The translations under genes and the position numbers were made by a program. From the NCBI RefSeq assembly GCF_000022205.1, contig NC_012028.1:461944-525943 (forward strand): a stretch of DNA of 64,000 nucleotides, written 5' to 3'. Below, piece by piece: positions 24,291-32,684 of the stretch. Numbering within the stretch: position 1 is the stretch's first letter; each line of letters opens with the position of its first letter. The notes beneath the pieces were generated by a model. That model did no database searches. It saw only the letters and a list, made by a program, of their open reading frames with translations, and was not told where the DNA came from. Source of the stretch: Halorubrum lacusprofundi ATCC 49239 (GTDB taxonomy: Archaea > Halobacteriota > Halobacteria > Halobacteriales > Haloferacaceae).

Positions 24291-26875
24291 CGCTCACCCT
24301 CCAACAACAGGTCGCGGTTGTCGACGTACCTGTAGTTCGGCTCGCCAGCGAGGCCCTCCACAGGGAAGCGCTCGTCGCCAGCCAGTCGACGGTCGAGTTC
24401 GGTAAGACGGTCCTGGATGAATGTCTCGAATGCATCGAGATCGCTCTCGAAATAGTTACGCTCCCAGACACGGGTCATCTCCCGCATAGCCTGTTTGCTC
24501 CCCGTAGTCACGTACTTGTACTCACCAATAATGTCTTCCAACTGGTCAATCATCTGCTGGCCAAACGCCGATTCGATGAGTTCGTTGCTATCGGTTGTCT
24601 TCGGTGGCTTTTCCACCTCAAAGAGGTCATCGTACGCCTCATAATCTATTTTTGAAAGTATCTTTTGACATTTGTTCGCTCCATCCTCCAATAGATACTC
24701 AAAAAATTCTTCTCTGTTTACATACTCTTCTGGTGACGTGGGATAGTACGTCACAGTTGTCAGCGTATCCTCGATATCGACTTCACCCACAATAGCATCG
24801 TCTACTGTCTCAAGGAAGTGGAAGAATGTGAACTTCAGCCGCTCGTCCGGGAACTTTGAGCGCCAGTAGGTCAGGTATAACAGTGCCTGAAAGTTCGGCT
24901 CATCTGTCGGATCGTCGACCGAAGAGTGTTTCACCACATCACGTGCGCTTTTCTTCGAACCACTCTTGAAATCGGTCAGCTGGATTCGCGACTGAACCAA
25001 GTCGATCACACCGTTTATCCCGAGATCTTCGGCGTCGAACCGACGTTCAGTGACGGGCGAATCGACCGTTCGGTCGAAGTAATCAGCGATGATATTAGTG
25101 CCTCGTCCCGTTGAGGGTGTAAGAAAACTATCGTCAGTTGGCGGGTTTGCACCAAGATGAAAGATGATCGTTTTGAGACCGATTCGGTACTCCGTCCGGC
25201 GAGTTTCCTCGTCTACCGAGCGCATGAGTGGCCGCGCCTCTTCAAGCATGAACTCAACGGTTTCCTCGATCACAGTACTGTCGACAAACTCTGGATGGTT
25301 GACGTAGAATTCTGCGAAGTCGTGGAACAAATTACCCTCTGTGAAGTAATCTTTGTCCGGACTCTCAACCAACCGACTGAAATAGTAATCACGAGGTGAG
25401 TTGACATAAGTACTCAAGCTCGACTGGCTGATCGTCTCAACGGACTCTGTTGACACACTCGCAGACGTCTTCTCGAAGGCGGTTGGTGTTTCGAGATCGC
25501 TCCGTTGTGAGTGGGTCGTCGAGGGGAGGTCACTAAATCGATCGTACTCTTGTTCGAGTAGCTCCTCAAAGTAGAGACATGGAGTCACTGGGGACCCACC
25601 CGTGGAGTTTTGGACAAGATAGTGCTGCTTGCTGCCACTCTGGAGGAGGAGCTGAAATCCCTGAATATTGCGCGTATACTGTGCTTGCTGATCGACCCAT
25701 GGTCGCCGTGGTGGCGAGTGAGTCCAGTCCTCATCAAGGCCGAGGAAGAAGACGACATCTCGTCCGACAAACGCCGCCGACTTTGCGTCTGCAAGGAGTA
25801 CACCCTCGTTCTCACGATTAACCGGTACCTCGTACGATTGAAGGTAGAAAGATAGCTGGTCGACTCCGTGTTCAGTGACGGGTTCGTTTGCGATGCTGAG
25901 TGTGTCGAGTTCGTCACGGAATGTCTCAAGTTCGCAATTCGCTCGTTTCTTGAAGGCAGTTAGCGCCTCACCGAACGTGTATGTCTCAGCCTTACGACAG
26001 AAGTCAGTCAACCAGACAAGTTCGGGGGCCTCTGTCTGATACAACCGTTTTTCCTCGTGTGCAATGTCGAGGTCGATATTGAGCGTCGCAAGCAACGGAC
26101 GTATCTCCTCAATGAGAGTCTCAGTCCCACGAAATGCCGTCCGAAGTAGCTGCAGAAACGCTCGGTGCTCCGCGAGGTCACTGAATCCTGGGCCTCCAAA
26201 GAACGGAATGCCAGCGGCTTCTAGCGCCGACTCAACAAGCGGTGAGTACTCGCTATTCTGATCCAATACAATGGCAACGTTCTCTGCATTCTTCACTGAG
26301 ACCGAGTTTATGACGGCGTCGACGATAGCCGTGGTTGAGTCTAAAATACGGAACTCCGGCAGCTCGAAGGGATCGTCCGTGAACAGGTCGACCGTGTCGT
26401 ACTCATCGGGGAGAAATGAGCGCTCCAACTGTGTGAGCATGTCAAAGCCGACGATGACTACGTCCTGATTTGGGTCGATGTTACCGATAGTGAGTTCCAT
26501 CGATGCTGTGTCAATGTCAGCAATGCGCTTGACAGCACGCTCGGTTGCGTCGTCGACATACGCATCGTATTCAAGGATGGCGTTATGGGAGCCTTGGTGT
26601 TCCCAACACTGAAGAATATTTCCGATGGCGTAGGCAATCTGCTTCCACGAAATATCATCATGCTCAATTATATCAAGAAACGCGAGTCGATCTTCAGATT
26701 TCTCACGGCGGCCGGCAGCGAGCCGGCGCGGTGGGATTGCGAATGGGCCAAGATGCGGTTGGTCTAGCTGACGATTGAGTGCACTTGCCAGTGGCCCGTC
26801 GGGTGTAATAATGAGGTCATAGCTTTCGACCTCATTGTACAGCCTTTCGGGAGTTTTGGCTTTGGGGAAAGACAC
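24287..26875 (-). CDS. AddB-like PD-(D/E)xK nuclease/inactive helicase
   Basis: 862 residues. The N-terminal half looks like the degenerate helicase-like part of AddB proteins (no Walker A, but VVIVGFDMLTQLERSFLP and KSAAFVGRDVVFFLGLDEDW segments). The C-terminal nuclease domain has GNLFHDFAEFYV near residue 512, GVIDLV and QLTDFKSG near 635, followed by NFQALLYLTYW; this is the GxxxH, D, ExK-like order of RecB-family nucleases. It starts the operon and overlaps the AddA-like gene by four bases. With AddA it would make a two-subunit helicase-nuclease for resection or for degrading foreign DNA. No iron-sulphur cysteine set is apparent. Confidence 0.82.
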   Translation of the reverse strand: MSFPKAKTPERLYNEVESYDLIITPDGPLASALNRQLDQPHLGPFAIPPRRLAAGRREKSEDRLAFLDIIEHDDISWKQIAYAIGNILQCWEHQGSHNAILEYDAYVDDATERAVKRIADIDTASMELTIGNIDPNQDVVIVGFDMLTQLERSFLPDEYDTVDLFTDDPFELPEFRILDSTTAIVDAVINSVSVKNAENVAIVLDQNSEYSPLVESALEAAGIPFFGGPGFSDLAEHRAFLQLLRTAFRGTETLIEEIRPLLATLNIDLDIAHEEKRLYQTEAPELVWLTDFCRKAETYTFGEALTAFKKRANCELETFRDELDTLSIANEPVTEHGVDQLSFYLQSYEVPVNRENEGVLLADAKSAAFVGRDVVFFLGLDEDWTHSPPRRPWVDQQAQYTRNIQGFQLLLQSGSKQHYLVQNSTGGSPVTPCLYFEELLEQEYDRFSDLPSTTHSQRSDLETPTAFEKTSASVSTESVETISQSSLSTYVNSPRDYYFSRLVESPDKDYFTEGNLFHDFAEFYVNHPEFVDSTVIEETVEFMLEEARPLMRSVDEETRRTEYRIGLKTIIFHLGANPPTDDSFLTPSTGRGTNIIADYFDRTVDSPVTERRFDAEDLGINGVIDLVQSRIQLTDFKSGSKKSARDVVKHSSVDDPTDEPNFQALLYLTYWRSKFPDERLKFTFFHFLETVDDAIVGEVDIEDTLTTVTYYPTSPEEYVNREEFFEYLLEDGANKCQKILSKIDYEAYDDLFEVEKPPKTTDSNELIESAFGQQMIDQLEDIIGEYKYVTTGSKQAMREMTRVWERNYFESDLDAFETFIQDRLTELDRRLAGDERFPVEGLAGEPNYRYVDNRDLLLEGER

Positions 26876-27093
26876 AATTAAAATAAAGTAATAGTATCTG
26901 ATAAGTGTTTATCCCTAGAAAAATCTTAATAAGAGGAATAGAGAAGTTTACAGACGGTCCACTTTCAGTTTGACATATAACTATTACAAAAATCTAATTG
27001 CACCTTTAATTCAGATAACTGCTCTGCTATTACCCACAATTACTTATAGGACTGCAGAATCTTAGTTTACCGCTAAGCAGGTTGTGTCGGTAG

Positions 27094-27102
27094 TTTTATA
27101 AT
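27094..27102 (+). promoter_or_regulatory. TATA box of the Argonaute gene
   Basis: TTTTATAAT sits 23-31 nt before the ATG at 27125, with no ribosome site between them, so the transcript is probably leaderless. The 249-bp gap to the divergent AddB-like gene is strongly AT-rich. Confidence 0.55.
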
Positions 27103-27124
27103 TTGGTGAAATGAATATCGCTTA

Positions 27125-29320
27125 ATGAGTATCTTCGCAAATTCTTTCGAAATCGAGGTCCCGACACTACCTGCGGAAATATATAAAATTGATCCTCAAC
27201 CTTCTGAGAGTGATCCTTGGCGGGCGCTTGATTCATATGAGGAGTCCATAGAGCGGACTTGCCGAGGAAGTGCCCACAGAATCAAAAACAGTGGTGACTG
27301 GGCGATTTTATCGATAGCAGCCACAGATAGCCAAGATGAACTTCAAGGGCCGGATGGAACAAGGCTTGTTCGCACCAGCGAGACAACTGTAGGGGGCGAG
27401 AACGGAAGATATCAATCCGCAGTAAAGCAAGCACTGCGGAATTCGTTGGAATGGTTCGTGACGAACCATCTGGACTTCTGGGAGCGTGGGAACAGCCAAG
27501 CGTTCTATGAGTGGGACCCATCGAACACCGTCGGTATGTACGATGCATACCATGGGTACAAAGCAACAATTGATTACAACGACGGCTATTACCTCACTGT
27601 CGATTCGACTGTTAAATTCATTTCCAGTAAATCTATCAACGAATATCTCTCGGAATTGGGGAGAGACGTCGTCAAGACGCGATTTTTTGACCGTTATTGC
27701 ACCCTGATGTCAGACTCACGCCCTTCTGTGGAACTCGTCTCTCTGGCTGAAGACCTGACTGTCTCCGATAAAACGATGAACTTTGGCGGGAAGGAAATGT
27801 CGGTTATTGATTACATAAAATCAGATGACAAGTACTCACAGGAAGCCTTTGATGCCATAGACCCTGATGAGCCATTGGCAAGAGTTCGGTTCCCTTGGAG
27901 TGATGATCCCGTTGACACCGCCCCATCGTTGCTCCATCCACTTCCCAATGGAATAGAACCGAAGATGACAGGATATGCGGCACGATCAGCAGACGAACGA
28001 TGGCGCGATACTGAACGATTCGCTAAGCGAATTGATTACGTTCAGGTGTTCGATGAGCAATGCAATGTCTCAGACGAACCTCGGCGAGGGGGATCCGTCC
28101 ACGATTATCCATCGCTCAAGTTTGGAGGAACAGAAGTACTGAATCTCGGCCAACAGAACCCACTTAATACGGATCAGACAGTTAATAGACAAAACTGGCG
28201 ATATCTTGTCCGGGATTTCTTGGAAGAATATGGACCTGCAGTTCGACAAAGAGGTGCTGCACAAATCGATGTTGTTCATCCTGACGGGCGGAGCGATATG
28301 GCTGCAGAACTATTTGCAAATTTGTCGAAATACCTTGAGAATTTCGTCGGGATCACAGTTCGCGATCAACCAGGAATTGTTTCTCACTCTGACTATCAGA
28401 AACTCCGAGAGTGGAGAGAACGTCACGCCGAAGACTCAGATGGAATCCTCGTCCTTCAGGAGGATGGCTCTGACCGTTATCTCGATATCGTCGCTGAACT
28501 TGAAGGGAACCCGACACAGGGAATCACTGTTGGCACCTACGAGTCTTCACTTCGGTCCTCTGGATTCGATGACTCAATGTATAACATCGCATGCGGACTT
28601 GCGACGAAGATGGGTGTTCGCCCCTTCCTGCTCGACCAACCACTGAACGCAGACTTATTTTTGGGAATGAGTGTTACTGGGGACGAGGTGAATAACGCTA
28701 CAGCAGTTCTAGTGTCCGGTGAAGACGGTGATCTTATCGGTCAGACACAGACTAATTTGGCGACAGGATCGAGCACAGTTACTGGAAAAGACGTTGCTGC
28801 TCGAATCGTCCGGCAACAGATTTCCGCTGCAATTGACCGGAATCAGCTCGGTTACGTGGGATCACTCACCATTCATCGTAACGGTCAGTTCGGAGATGGA
28901 GAGTTGGAAGGGATACGAGAGGGCATCGCGGAACTACAGTCCAGTGGTGATCTCAACGAGGAACTCACATGGCAAGCAATAGAGATATCAGACGGTTCAT
29001 CCCATCGCCTCTACACTGACGATTCTGGATCTATGGTACAGACTGGATCAGTTATGCCACTCGATGACAAGAGCGTAACTGTTGTAACGTTCGGTTCTCC
29101 GCATATTCATCAGGCTACCCCTGATCCGTTGTACTGTACAATTGCGGATGGAGAAGGAGAAACAGATATCAATTTAATTGGGACAGATATCCTGTCTCTC
29201 TCGTTTCTTAATTGGGGATCGCCGATGATGAAAATGAAGCAACCCTTGACGACTTACCTCCCAGCAGAGATGCATGACATTTTATCAACTGGAACACAGC
29301 TTAATCACCCTCCGTTCTGA
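27125..29320 (+). CDS. long prokaryotic Argonaute, catalytically inactive
   Basis: 731 residues. PAZ-like region ~155-275, with FGGKEMSVIDYI and DPDEPLARVRFPW recalling PAZ GxxxSVxEY and PLL motifs. MID at ~400-500, with NPTQGITVGTYE (Gln465) and NIACGLATKMGVRPF (Lys495) as in 5'-phosphate-binding pAgos. PIWI from ~505: LFLGMSV has Ser516 where active enzymes have the first catalytic Asp, and LTIHRNGQF has Asn586 in place of the Asp of HRDG. So it should bind but not slice nucleic acid, like long-B pAgos, which rely on partner effectors. It diverges from the AddB/AddA/giant-helicase operon and overlaps by 20 bp the convergent metalloprotease gene; MrfAB- and YhaNO-like genes follow. Guide type (RNA or DNA) cannot be told. 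Confidence 0.88.
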   Translation: MSIFANSFEIEVPTLPAEIYKIDPQPSESDPWRALDSYEESIERTCRGSAHRIKNSGDWAILSIAATDSQDELQGPDGTRLVRTSETTVGGENGRYQSAVKQALRNSLEWFVTNHLDFWERGNSQAFYEWDPSNTVGMYDAYHGYKATIDYNDGYYLTVDSTVKFISSKSINEYLSELGRDVVKTRFFDRYCTLMSDSRPSVELVSLAEDLTVSDKTMNFGGKEMSVIDYIKSDDKYSQEAFDAIDPDEPLARVRFPWSDDPVDTAPSLLHPLPNGIEPKMTGYAARSADERWRDTERFAKRIDYVQVFDEQCNVSDEPRRGGSVHDYPSLKFGGTEVLNLGQQNPLNTDQTVNRQNWRYLVRDFLEEYGPAVRQRGAAQIDVVHPDGRSDMAAELFANLSKYLENFVGITVRDQPGIVSHSDYQKLREWRERHAEDSDGILVLQEDGSDRYLDIVAELEGNPTQGITVGTYESSLRSSGFDDSMYNIACGLATKMGVRPFLLDQPLNADLFLGMSVTGDEVNNATAVLVSGEDGDLIGQTQTNLATGSSTVTGKDVAARIVRQQISAAIDRNQLGYVGSLTIHRNGQFGDGELEGIREGIAELQSSGDLNEELTWQAIEISDGSSHRLYTDDSGSMVQTGSVMPLDDKSVTVVTFGSPHIHQATPDPLYCTIADGEGETDINLIGTDILSLSFLNWGSPMMKMKQPLTTYLPAEMHDILSTGTQLNHPPF

Positions 29321-30392
29321 GCCCCAGATGTAGCCTATTTGCCTCAACTCTTAGATGACGGGTCTCCGACACCGAGGTCTTTCCGAACGTTTCCTCCATC
29401 AACCGTGTAAGGTCTACGTCGATCTGTCTCTCGGCTATTTCCTCGATCGCGTTCAGCAGGTTCTGTTCGATCCAACTATCATACTCCGAACTTTTGTCAC
29501 GCTCAAGAATGGATAGATGAGCTTCATAGCTATTTACAGCTTCGCCAAGATTGTCTAGTACGTTCGAATTGAGACGATTCTCCAAAATCGCGGTGACGTA
29601 TCTGTAGCGTAGCGCGTCCGGTGGATGCCCAATTTCGTCAGAGTACTGAGGGAGAAAGTACGGCTGCTTTGACTGAAGATTACTAACAACTGCAGACAGG
29701 TAGGCTGGACCAAAAATAAGGGCCCCGCAGGCATCACAGAGTAGTTCTGGAAACCACTCCTGCCAAGTGGCCCGTACAAGTGGCCGCTGGCGCTCTCTGA
29801 ACTCCGAAACAAACCCCTCAAGTTCTTTTCTAAACCCTCGTAGTGCTTCCGTCGATAAGTGATCAACGACGGCGTGACCCAGTTCGTGGGCCAGTAGTGG
29901 AGAGTCAGAAAAAACATCATTTTGACGAGGAAGATGAATTGCATAGTAATCTTGATGAATCACACCATAGGATGCAAACGCGTCCCAGACTACTGGTAGG
30001 TACGTCGCGTCGATTTTAAGCCGTTTGTCAACCTCGTCACAAACATTTGCTGCATATTCAAGCAGAGTGGGATACCGATTCGACTGCTCGATAGATAGTG
30101 TATGATATAGTATTGCCTGTTGGAGATCTTCTACCCGTGAGCGCGTGTTTGTCAATCTGCTAAGGTGAGGGGCATAAACTCTCCGTAACTGCTCCGTTGA
30201 GGGGTTCTGTTTAGCGGTTTCCTGCAATAGATCCTCACGATCCTTCACTGTCTGCAGTTCGCTTCTTACACTTTCAACCAAGTTGACAAACGGATATTCA
30301 TCAGTTAGGTTCTGTTCTGAAAGATATTTCTCAAGATGACTAACTTGTCCCTCAATTCTTTCACGACGATGATATGTGAGCTTAACCGACAA
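29301..30392 (-). CDS. HExxH zinc metalloprotease-like protein
   Basis: 363 residues. HELGHAVVDH at 169-178 gives the two zinc His and catalytic Glu; WFPELLCDACG at 213-222 supplies a likely third ligand (Glu215) and the buried helix typical of gluzincin-type enzymes. The N-terminal ~110 residues are helical and charged. No signal peptide or membrane segment, so cytoplasmic. It is the second gene of an operon with a coiled-coil protein (start overlaps its 3' end by 11 bp), and its 3' end overlaps the Argonaute gene. A role as effector or regulator of the Argonaute module is possible but rests on position only. The precise peptidase family was not recognised. Confidence 0.72.
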   Translation of the reverse strand: MSVKLTYHRRERIEGQVSHLEKYLSEQNLTDEYPFVNLVESVRSELQTVKDREDLLQETAKQNPSTEQLRRVYAPHLSRLTNTRSRVEDLQQAILYHTLSIEQSNRYPTLLEYAANVCDEVDKRLKIDATYLPVVWDAFASYGVIHQDYYAIHLPRQNDVFSDSPLLAHELGHAVVDHLSTEALRGFRKELEGFVSEFRERQRPLVRATWQEWFPELLCDACGALIFGPAYLSAVVSNLQSKQPYFLPQYSDEIGHPPDALRYRYVTAILENRLNSNVLDNLGEAVNSYEAHLSILERDKSSEYDSWIEQNLLNAIEEIAERQIDVDLTRLMEETFGKTSVSETRHLRVEANRLHLGLRTEGD

Positions 30393-30825
30393 GCTTACTC
30401 CTTAGTCGCTCTGCCTCAGATTTAGATACTTTTCCGGCGAGTTCTTCGATGTCAGTGAGAGTTGTCTCCGCGCGTTGAATACCCTGTACTGCATCAAGAT
30501 TCTCTTCAGCCTGCTCCAGTGATTCAATATCTTCCTCTAACCTTGTCACAGCTTCGTTCGAAACCTGTCGCCAGTTGTCGCAGAGTTGCTGTGATAATGC
30601 GTATGTGTAATCGTCTACTTCTTCCGGCGATGTCAGCCCTCGACGTAGCTTCGAAAGGAGTTTCTTACCCTCACTCAGTTGAGACCGGAGCGTGTCGTCT
30701 TGGTAGGACATTTCGAGTCCGTCGTCACGGTTTCTAAGCACGCCAATGGCTAAGAGCGCGGCGTCAGCCTGCTCATTGAAGCGGCGGTTTTCTTCGTGCC
30801 GCCGCCTCGTTCGCCAGATGCTCAT
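30382..30825 (-). CDS. small coiled-coil protein upstream of metalloprotease
   Basis: 147 residues, rich in Glu, Arg and Leu, with predicted helices in two blocks (~50-75 and ~90-145, for example VTRLEEDIESLEQAEENLD). The N-terminus IWRTRRRHEENRRFNEQ is basic. No family recognised. It overlaps the metalloprotease gene by 11 bp, so the two are translated together and may form a complex. A bound partner or substrate of the protease is an untested guess. Confidence 0.6.
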   Translation of the reverse strand: MSIWRTRRRHEENRRFNEQADAALLAIGVLRNRDDGLEMSYQDDTLRSQLSEGKKLLSKLRRGLTSPEEVDDYTYALSQQLCDNWRQVSNEAVTRLEEDIESLEQAEENLDAVQGIQRAETTLTDIEELAGKVSKSEAERLRSKLVG

Positions 30826-31152
30826 CGTTAAGACGAAATTGTAGGCCGAAGTGCAAATATCTTGCTGTAGCCACCGTCCATCTACTGAACGCCATTTTCA
30901 GCGGTTAAAACGGTGGATTGTAGTCAGTTAGCACTTTATTTAATCCAAAATAATATCAATTTAAGTGTAATTTTGAAATGTGATTCTGAGACAGTATTCC
31001 AATGAAGTGCAGTCCACACTACCTACGAGCGTGTTTACATCGGTATTGGATTGTTGCCAATTTAATATCTGTTTCAAAACACCTGAATCTAAATAGATGA
31101 TGAAAAAATTCTGATTAAAAAGTATAAGATACCTGCATTCAATAGTGTATCT
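30826..31152. other. AT-rich intergenic region
   Basis: About 330 bp between divergent operons. No gene, repeat or RNA recognised. It must hold promoters for the coiled-coil/protease operon and, at 31121-31130, for the MrfB-like operon. Confidence 0.5.
31121..31130 (+). promoter_or_regulatory. TATA box of the MrfB/MrfA-like operon
   Basis: AGTATAAGAT is centred about 28 nt before the ATG at 31153, consistent with a leaderless message beginning at that small ORF. Confidence 0.45.
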
Positions 31153-31221
31153 ATGATTAGTATTTTGGATGAGAAAAACTCGGTCAATAATCAACCGATA
31201 TCAGAAAATATTCGCCAATAA
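31153..31221 (+). CDS. candidate 22-residue leader peptide
   Basis: A 22-codon ORF (MISILDEKNSVNNQPISENI...) starts at the right distance from the TATA box and stops three bases before the MrfB-like start codon. Reinitiation or translational coupling is likely if it is translated. No function is claimed. Confidence 0.35.
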   Translation: MISILDEKNSVNNQPISENIRQ

Positions 31222-31224
31222 TAC

Positions 31225-32682
31225 ATGTCTGTTGATCTTGGTGTACGTCTACTTACTCTCCGATGTGATGCGCTGGCTGAAGCGTCGACGACTACCATCA
31301 CTGATCTGGTCGACTACTTCGAAGCAGATCTCATCTATATTATTGAAGAAAAACTGGACATGCGAATCGTGAGCACAGTCGAGCGTACTGCTTCTTGTTC
31401 AGTAGTATACACTCGAAGTAGCGCGGTTCACACCGAGACTGTTGACGGGGTCACCGTGTCTATTGTCAGCTCGCTCGACTTCATAGGTGGGGCCTCCACC
31501 GCCAGCGGGCGAGAGATTCCAGAGGATGTCAACTACGTCATCTGTGATGAGATTCAGACAAGCGCCGACTCGGTCACATTAGATGTCTCACTCGATGGTC
31601 TCGACCACCTCGCTCGCTTCCAGAATCGAACCGACCGAGAAGTAACGTTCCTCACCGGGGCCATGGAGGCCAGTTACGATTTCGTATGGAAGGCCGACGT
31701 CGACGACGAGAGCGTTCGCCTCCCCATCCGCGGACTTGCTCCAACCCGCCGGCAAGGGGCACCCGAACTCGCCTGCATTTCGCTTGATTCGGGTGGCCGC
31801 ATCGCTGTGTCCACGACACCGGCGGATAAATTCGGTCTGCAATCTCTTTCGGGTGTGGGCAAGGGAACCGCCCCAAAGCTCGCTCGAAATGGGTACGAGA
31901 CGCGTGACGACGTCGCAGCCGCGACGGAACAAGAGCTTCGTGAGGTGCAAGGTATCGGTGAGTCGAAAGCTCAGAGCATCCGCCAGAGCGCCCACGCATT
32001 ATCCGAGGGATGCGTCATCCGTCTCACGGACGAAACTGTCCCGGCAGCAGAGTATAGTCCGCTGTTCATCGATATCGAGACCGACGGCCTTAATCCGAGT
32101 ATCATCTGGCTCATCGGCGTCTATGACCCTGAAACAGACGAGTACGTCGACTTCATCGATACAGAACCGTCGCGAGAAAACCCAGGCAAAGCCACCCGAG
32201 AGTTTGTTGCGTGGCTAGCCAGCAAGTACGATCGCACGTCCCTCATCGCGTGGAACGGCCACAACTTCGACTTCAAACACCTCAGCCGATTCATCCGAGG
32301 ACACGCACCGGAGTACGCAGACTACTGGTCGAACTCCGTATTCGAGTACGACCTGTTCGATTGGGCTGTGCGAAAAGACAACGCCATCCTCCCCGGTCGG
32401 ACGAACCGGGTTGAAGATGTCGCTGAGGCTCTCGGGCATGGGCGCGACTCGGCTGCTGCCGCCGTGGATGGGAAATCACTGGCGAAGACCATCCAACGGC
32501 TTCTCGTGTCTCCAGAGCGCGCTCGAGACCTAGACTGGGAGGCCGCTCGGGCATACTGTGAGGCAGACGTCCGTGAGCTGGCTGCAGTCTACGAATCGAT
32601 TGCTGAGGCGACGCCCGGCCACAAGCGTGCCAGCGTTCCTGCTGATGAAAACACCACGCAGACCGGACTCATGGACTTCTAA
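31225..32682 (+). CDS. MrfB/YprB-like RNase H-fold exonuclease with HhH domain
   Basis: 485 residues. An N-terminal ~200-residue domain of unknown fold; a helix-hairpin-helix pair at ~205-255 (LQSLSGVGKGTAPKLARNG and LREVQGIGESKAQSIRQ); then a DEDD-type exonuclease with FIDIETDGL at 281-289, AWNGHNFDFKHL near 342-353 and YCEADVRELAAVYE near 444-457. The YprB/MrfB family removes DNA 3'-5' and, in Bacillus subtilis, works with MrfA in mitomycin C repair. Here it is two bases upstream of an MrfA-like helicase, the same pairing. The HhH domain would add DNA binding. Confidence 0.85.
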   Translation: MSVDLGVRLLTLRCDALAEASTTTITDLVDYFEADLIYIIEEKLDMRIVSTVERTASCSVVYTRSSAVHTETVDGVTVSIVSSLDFIGGASTASGREIPEDVNYVICDEIQTSADSVTLDVSLDGLDHLARFQNRTDREVTFLTGAMEASYDFVWKADVDDESVRLPIRGLAPTRRQGAPELACISLDSGGRIAVSTTPADKFGLQSLSGVGKGTAPKLARNGYETRDDVAAATEQELREVQGIGESKAQSIRQSAHALSEGCVIRLTDETVPAAEYSPLFIDIETDGLNPSIIWLIGVYDPETDEYVDFIDTEPSRENPGKATREFVAWLASKYDRTSLIAWNGHNFDFKHLSRFIRGHAPEYADYWSNSVFEYDLFDWAVRKDNAILPGRTNRVEDVAEALGHGRDSAAAAVDGKSLAKTIQRLLVSPERARDLDWEAARAYCEADVRELAAVYESIAEATPGHKRASVPADENTTQTGLMDF

Positions 32683-32684
32683 CA

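Noticed and set aside
31588..31999. Minus-strand ORFs in the MrfB-like gene
   Set aside because: Antisense shadows; no motifs.
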